A stretch of DNA of 17,481 nucleotides. Origin: Pseudomonadota bacterium. Lineage in GTDB: Bacteria > Desulfobacterota > Anaeroferrophillalia > Anaeroferrophillales > Tharpellaceae. The first letter of the stretch is position 1. Every line of letters begins with the position of its first letter. Positions 14,402 through 17,481 of this stretch are shown here, piece by piece. The position numbers and the translations under genes are program-made. The notes beneath the pieces were generated by a model. The model saw only the letters and a program-made list of their open reading frames with translations. It searched no databases and was not told the DNA's origin. The stretch is from NCBI GenBank assembly GCA_030641485.1, contig DAOWHJ010000090.1, positions 1-17,481 on the forward strand, written 5' to 3'.

Positions 14402-15493
14402 TTAGATTTTATGATTGTAAAAAGCGGCACAGCTGCCTTCGTTAGAGACCATACAGGGGCCGAAAGGTCGGGTTGGGGTGCAGGTGCTAGCAAAAAGTTT
14501 GCAGTCGTTGGGTTTTATAATGCCGCGCAAGACATCTCCACAACGACAAGCATCGTTGACCTGGCTTTGGCTTGCCGGGGGGGAGAAGTGTTGCAGGGCA
14601 TCAAATGCTGAAAAAGCATCTCGCAAAACCAGGCCGCTGGCCTCAATTCTCCCTAAACCGCGCCAGTTGACCGTGGCCGGAGAGAAAACCTGGCTCATAA
14701 TTGCCTGGGCTTTGAGGTTGCCCTGCTCTTTTACAGCTCGTCGATATTGAATTTTGACTTCATCGACCCCATTAATTAATTGTTCAAGAATTATGGCGAT
14801 TCCGGTCAAGATATCGACGGGTTCAAAGCCGGTGACAACTGCGGCCAAGCCTCGTTCAGTAATGAAATTGTATGCTTTAGATCCGATAATTGTGCTGACA
14901 TGACCGGGGCAGAGGAAGGCATCCAGGTTAAGTTCTTGCTCGTCAAGGAGAGCGTGCATCACCGGCGGCATCAGTTTATGGCAACTGAAGAGGAAAAAAT
15001 TTTTAAGTTTAAGTTTTTCTGCCTGGAGGATGGCCGCGGCAACTGTTGGGGCCGTGGCTTCAAAGCCGATTCCCATAAAGATAATTTTTTGTTCCGGGTA
15101 TTTTTGGGCAAGAGCGACAGCCTCAAGAGCTGAGTGAACGGTTTTGACTTGAGCTCCTGTCGCTCTGATTTTTTCGAGTGAATTAAGGTGGCTGCCGGGG
15201 ACCCGTAAGAGATCGCCGTAGCAGGTGAAAATGTGGTTTGGTTGGGCCGCAAGCCAGAGCGCTCGATCGACTTCTTCAATAGCAGTAACGCAGACCGGGC
15301 AGCCGGGGCCTGAAACCAGGTGAATCGTTTCCGGTAGCAGTTCGCGGATACCAAAGCGGCTGATGGCCGTGGTGTGGCTGCCGCACACCTCCATGATCGT
15401 AATTGGGCGCTCGTAAATAGCAGCACTTTTTTTTATGTTTTGGAGTAGACCTGAAACCAGTTTTGGTGAGCGAAATTCATCAATATATTTCAT
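14402..15493 (-). CDS. hypD: HypD, Fe(CN)2CO assembly scaffold
   Basis: A 363-residue 4Fe-4S protein that, with HypC, builds and carries the Fe(CN)2CO unit. Conserved blocks are all present: MEVCGSHT, SGPGCPVCVT, CYGDLLRVPG, GIGFEATAPT, CPGHVSTIIG, GFEPVDIL, CRCGDVLRG and the C-terminal cysteine cluster (C-x-P-x2-PFGPCMVSNEGSC). The frame is open up to 15592, but MKYIDEF at 15493 is the start expected for the family. The longer form would duplicate most of hypC's region with an unrelated N-terminus. With this start it overlaps hypC by 14 nt. It ends 8 nt before hypB. Confidence 0.97.
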   Translation of the reverse strand: MKYIDEFRSPKLVSGLLQNIKKSAAIYERPITIMEVCGSHTTAISRFGIRELLPETIHLVSGPGCPVCVTAIEEVDRALWLAAQPNHIFTCYGDLLRVPGSHLNSLEKIRATGAQVKTVHSALEAVALAQKYPEQKIIFMGIGFEATAPTVAAAILQAEKLKLKNFFLFSCHKLMPPVMHALLDEQELNLDAFLCPGHVSTIIGSKAYNFITERGLAAVVTGFEPVDILTGIAIILEQLINGVDEVKIQYRRAVKEQGNLKAQAIMSQVFSPATVNWRGLGRIEASGLVLRDAFSAFDALQHFSPPASQSQVNDACRCGDVLRGIIKPNDCKLFASTCTPTRPFGPCMVSNEGSCAAFYNHKI

Positions 15494-15713
15494 TATCAAT
15501 GATCTCTTGGAGAAGCTCAAGGCTCTTTTTGGCTTCCTCTGCATCAATTTTATGGATCGCAAAACCGGCGTGACAGAGCAGGTAGTCGCCATCTGTCACC
15601 GGCTCATCGAGAAGGTCTAATGCGACCTCTCGCTCACTGCCACCAATCTCAATCACGGCGATATGATTATCATCCTTAACGGCGATGATCCGGCCCGGAA
15701 AACTTATACACAT
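15480..15713 (-). CDS. hypC: HypC, hydrogenase maturation chaperone
   Basis: A 77-residue OB-fold chaperone that binds the iron unit with HypD and hands it to the hydrogenase large-subunit precursor. The diagnostic start MCISFPGRI is present; Cys2 is the functional residue once the initiator methionine is removed. GGSEREVALDLL and GDYLLCHAGFAIHKID are typical of the family. It starts one base after the hypA stop (TAA-A-ATG), and its own stop overlaps the hypD start by 14 nt, so hypA, hypC and hypD are translationally coupled. Confidence 0.97.
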   Translation of the reverse strand: MCISFPGRIIAVKDDNHIAVIEIGGSEREVALDLLDEPVTDGDYLLCHAGFAIHKIDAEEAKKSLELLQEIIDNEIY

Positions 15714-15714
15714 T

Positions 15715-16062
15715 TTAATCTACATCCATCTCTATGAGTTGCAACTCATCCCACCCGCCGGTCACAGTGACCTGGTCCTGATTGCAGTTGGGGCAGGTTG
15801 TTGGGTCACCGTTTTTACTTTCAAATTCACGATCACATGAAAAGCAGTGAATCTTCAGGGGTAAAATGTCGAGTTTTAACTCAGCTCCGGCACAGATTCC
15901 GGTTTCGGTCAGAATCTTAAATGCAAAATCAAGGGCCAAAGGCTCAACGGTTGAGAGACGACCGCAGCTTAGACTGACTTGATTGACTTTTTTGAAGCCA
16001 TGCTCTCTGGCATGATCATCAATAATTGTCAATAGAGATTGAATCAGAGAGATTTCGTGCAT
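15715..16062 (-). CDS. hypA: HypA, nickel metallochaperone
   Basis: A 115-residue protein with the nickel-binding N-terminus MHE (His2) and a zinc site made of C73, C76, C90 and C93 (CFSC, then CPNC). It works with HypB to load nickel into the [NiFe] hydrogenase large subunit. The length is typical. It is the first hyp gene of the operon, and the ATG at 16062 is fixed by the essential MHE motif. The 87-nt gap to the upstream phosphoesterase contains a coding-like relic and no clear promoter, so cotranscription is possible but not certain. Confidence 0.97.
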   Translation of the reverse strand: MHEISLIQSLLTIIDDHAREHGFKKVNQVSLSCGRLSTVEPLALDFAFKILTETGICAGAELKLDILPLKIHCFSCDREFESKNGDPTTCPNCNQDQVTVTGGWDELQLIEMDVD

Positions 16063-16149
16063 TTTGTTTTTATGCTCATTTCTTCAAGATGCTTCGGCAA
16101 ACGACCAAACTTGCTTAAGGCCAATTTGAAAACGGACAGATCTGATACA
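16063..16149 (-). other. coding-like relic between the phosphoesterase gene and hypA
   Basis: On the minus strand a startless open frame runs from just after a stop near 16155 through this spacer into the first codons of hypA in another frame. It encodes a basic helical stretch (VFKLALSKFGRLPKHLEEM). The composition looks like a protein C-terminus rather than random spacer. No start codon or ribosome-binding site makes it a gene, so it may be a relic or a dispersed repeat carrying a coding fragment. Confidence 0.25.
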
Positions 16150-16626
16150 TCACCTTAGATCAATAAAATCGACGGCTAAATGTTGACCGAGTGTAAGCCG
16201 CATTCGCGCCATCGAGATGGGCCGGTTGCGGCGTTCAGGGCCAGCACTGCCGGGATTAATGCAGGTGACTTGACCTCTCTCAAACTTTGTCGGTTGATGG
16301 GTGTGACCGAAAATGAGAATGTCAATGTCGGCAGCTTCCAAATCGAGGTCGATTTCACTGAAATCATGGATGATGTAGATCGAGTAGTGGCCAATTTTGA
16401 TTAAATCACTGTTTGGGTACTTACCTCGGGCGTCCATATTTCCGGCAACCGGGTAAACTGGCGCAATAGCCGCAAGTTGGGTGATTGTCCTGTCATCGCA
16501 GATATCACCGGCATGAATAATCGCGTCACACCCTTTAAGTTGCTCAATGACCTGTGGTCGTAACAGGCCGTGGGTGTCAGAGATAAGGCCGATAATGAAT
16601 TCTTGTTTAGGGAGTATTGAACTCAT
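16150..16626 (-). CDS. YfcE/MJ0936-type metallophosphoesterase
   Basis: A 158-residue calcineurin-like phosphoesterase. The dinuclear metal ligands are in place: SDTHG (D17, H19), HAGD (D41), GNMD (N63), IIHDF (H87) and GHTH (H108, H110), followed by the family motif NPGS. The length fits the small YfcE/MJ0936 group, which cleaves phosphodiesters and phosphomonoesters. The physiological substrate is unknown. ATG 16626 has only a weak ribosome-binding site. It is the first gene on the minus strand ahead of hypA, and may simply be a neighbour sharing a promoter, since hydrogenase maturation has no known need for it. Confidence 0.93.
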   Translation of the reverse strand: MSSILPKQEFIIGLISDTHGLLRPQVIEQLKGCDAIIHAGDICDDRTITQLAAIAPVYPVAGNMDARGKYPNSDLIKIGHYSIYIIHDFSEIDLDLEAADIDILIFGHTHQPTKFERGQVTCINPGSAGPERRNRPISMARMRLTLGQHLAVDFIDLR

Positions 16627-16663
16627 AAGTGTTTGTTTTTAGTTTGTTGAAATATTGCTTTAG

Positions 16664-16682
16664 CTACAGAGAATACAGAGGA
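16664..16682. repeat. degraded half copy of the ACAGAG repeat
   Basis: CTACAGAGAATACAGAGGA resembles one arm of the inverted repeat at 11147-11205. No matching second arm follows; instead the sequence continues into GTTCTCTAGTGAGTGCAGCG. It lies just upstream of the phosphoesterase gene. Confidence 0.5.
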
Positions 16683-16774
16683 AAAGCAACAGTTCTCTAG
16701 TGAGTGCAGCGAACGAGTGGTCTAAAGTTTAACATTTTTGTAGAGTAGTTACTTAGTCATCAACGTTAACAACG

Positions 16775-16803
16775 GGTTTATCTGAAAAGAACTATAGTGT
16801 CAA
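16775..16803 (-). promoter_or_regulatory. possible sigma-70 promoter for the phosphoesterase-hyp operon
   Basis: The minus strand reads TTGACA (16803-16798), 17 nt, then TAAACC (16780-16775). The -35 box is perfect and the spacing ideal, but the -10 box matches only half of TATAAT. It is about 150 nt upstream of the phosphoesterase start codon. No sigma-54 or CRP/FNR-type site was recognised. Confidence 0.3.
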
Positions 16804-16818
16804 GGCCGGTTTTCGGCC
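16804..16818. other. GC-rich hairpin GGCCG-GTTTT-CGGCC
   Basis: A perfect 5-bp GC stem with a 5-nt loop, directly upstream of the candidate -35 box. It has no U-tract on either strand. It could be an operator or part of the chemoreceptor leader. Confidence 0.3.
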
Positions 16819-16847
16819 ATGTTCTCCTTAAATAGTTTTATGTGTAA

Positions 16848-16870
16848 TTCACTTGCTTTTTTTAAGTGAA
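16848..16870. repeat. inverted repeat upstream of the chemoreceptor gene
   Basis: TTCACTT and AAGTGAA are separated by 9 nt of mostly T (7-bp perfect arms). It lies 93 bp upstream of the chemoreceptor ATG and is a candidate operator. Confidence 0.35.
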
Positions 16871-16962
16871 ATAGTTATTGTTTGATTTGTAAGGGTATTT
16901 GCTTGATTTTAATGGTAAGGTATTTTGTATAAGTGTTTTTCACCGAATTGTGGAGGTTAATA

Positions 16963-17481
16963 ATGAAACTGAGTATCAGTAAAAAAATTATTATTGTGGC
17001 AATGGTTCCGATGCTACTTTTGGGCCTGGCCTCACTTTTTACGGCGATGTACAGTATGGACAAATTCGGCAGTGCTGAGGTGGTTAAACAGAGTGCGATG
17101 TTGCACCAGGAAAAACGCGAAAAACTCAGTGATCTGGTGCGCAATACCATAGCAATCTTGGAAGCCCAGTATCAGGCGGCCCATGATCCGCAGAAAGTTG
17201 CTCAGGTTTATAAACCTGAGCTCCAGGCGGTGATCGATACCGCAATATCGAGTGTTGCCGCAATCAATGCTCAGGCTGATCTTGATGATGATACGAAAAA
17301 GCTTCAGGCCCTCTCAATCCTTGAGAAAATTCGTTATGGTAAAAGTGGTAAGGAGTATCTTTTTATCTTGGGAACTGACTTGAAAACGGTGATGCACCCG
17401 ATAAAACCCACACTTGTGGGTAAAGATCTCTCGAATTTTAAAGATCCTGAGGGGAAGAAGCTGTTTGTTGAGATGGTTGAA
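16963..17481 (+). CDS. methyl-accepting chemotaxis protein with single Cache sensor, N-terminal part
   Basis: 173 codons are visible and the frame is open to the right edge. A short basic N-terminus and a transmembrane helix (about 9-31) lead into a periplasmic sensor. The segment IRYGKSGKEYLFILGTD, then VMHP and LVGKDLSNFKDPEGK, is the classic single-Cache (sCache_2) signature, found in receptors for small organic acids and similar ligands. A second membrane helix, HAMP and signalling domain should follow beyond the window. A Cache-bearing histidine kinase or diguanylate cyclase is the alternative, since the output domain is not seen. GGAGG at 16952-16956, 6 nt before ATG 16963, fixes the start. 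The gene diverges from the phosphoesterase-hyp operon. Confidence 0.85.
   Translation, partial: MKLSISKKIIIVAMVPMLLLGLASLFTAMYSMDKFGSAEVVKQSAMLHQEKREKLSDLVRNTIAILEAQYQAAHDPQKVAQVYKPELQAVIDTAISSVAAINAQADLDDDTKKLQALSILEKIRYGKSGKEYLFILGTDLKTVMHPIKPTLVGKDLSNFKDPEGKKLFVEMVE

Larger units (their letters stand above)
16627..16962. other. 336-nt divergent spacer between phosphoesterase/hyp operon and chemoreceptor gene
   Basis: AT-rich, with no gene seen. It holds the half-copy ACAGAG repeat (16664-16682), a TTGACA facing the hyp operon (16798-16803), a GC hairpin (16804-16818), a TTCACTT/AAGTGAA inverted repeat (16848-16870) and the leader and ribosome-binding site of the chemoreceptor gene. A possible chemoreceptor promoter is TTGATT (16903-16908) with TATAAG (16928-16933), but the 19-nt spacing is poor. 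Confidence 0.6.

Noticed and set aside
14402..15592. longer HypD start at 15592
   Set aside because: The extra 33 residues overlap hypC out of frame and do not resemble HypD. MKYIDEF at 15493 fits the family start.
16723..16730. TAAAGTTT as a sigma-28 (flagellar) promoter element for the chemoreceptor
   Set aside because: The -35-like half is present, but no GCCGATAA-like -10 box lies at the required distance.

Overview
The window reads as a chromosomal segment of a motile anaerobic bacterium, most likely a deltaproteobacterium (Desulfobacterota) with mid-range GC. This placement is an inference from the gene set and style: a full [NiFe]-hydrogenase maturation (hyp) operon, a single-Cache chemoreceptor, an orphan CheW, a 4Fe-4S RNA m5U methyltransferase and scattered intergenic repeats. 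No rRNA, tRNA, CRISPR array, transposase or integrase was recognised.

Region 1 (1-5568, + strand) is the most unusual part. It is a tightly packed operon of at least five genes, cut by the left edge. In order it holds: the C-terminal part of a MoxR-type AAA+ ATPase, interrupted by an in-frame TAA at 61-63; an MCNPR-type coiled-coil protein; a protein of about 88 residues; a seven-bladed WD40 propeller fused to a von Willebrand A-like domain with a degraded metal site; a TPR-like helical protein; and a 449-residue protein of unknown fold with a TPR-like tail. This matches what I recall of the predicted MoxR-vWA-beta-propeller and FtsH 'ternary systems', NTP-dependent assemblies proposed to act in conflict or stress responses. 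No experimentally defined function is known to me.

Region 2 (5569-8849) is loosely packed: cheW (-), a PHP-family phosphoesterase (-) and a secreted SUMF1-fold protein (+), separated by AT-rich spacers. Three copies of an 18-bp dyad (TGTCY-N7-CGGACR) flank cheW.

Region 3 (8906-10090, +) is an RNA m5U methyltransferase of the TrmA/RlmD family. It converges on hypE and the two stop codons overlap in a shared CTAG.

Region 4 (10087-16626, - strand) is transcribed as metallophosphoesterase - hypA - hypC - hypD - hypB - hypF - hypE. HypF and HypE make the cyanide ligand, HypC and HypD assemble Fe(CN)2CO, and HypA and HypB deliver nickel. No hydrogenase structural gene is in the window. hypF and hypE are separated by a heptanucleotide tandem repeat, which also supplies the hypF stop codon, and by a long ACAGAG-type inverted repeat. 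A degraded half copy of that repeat lies upstream of the operon.

Region 5 (16627-17481) is a 336-nt divergent regulatory spacer followed by the N-terminal 173 codons of a methyl-accepting chemotaxis protein with a Cache sensor, cut by the right edge.
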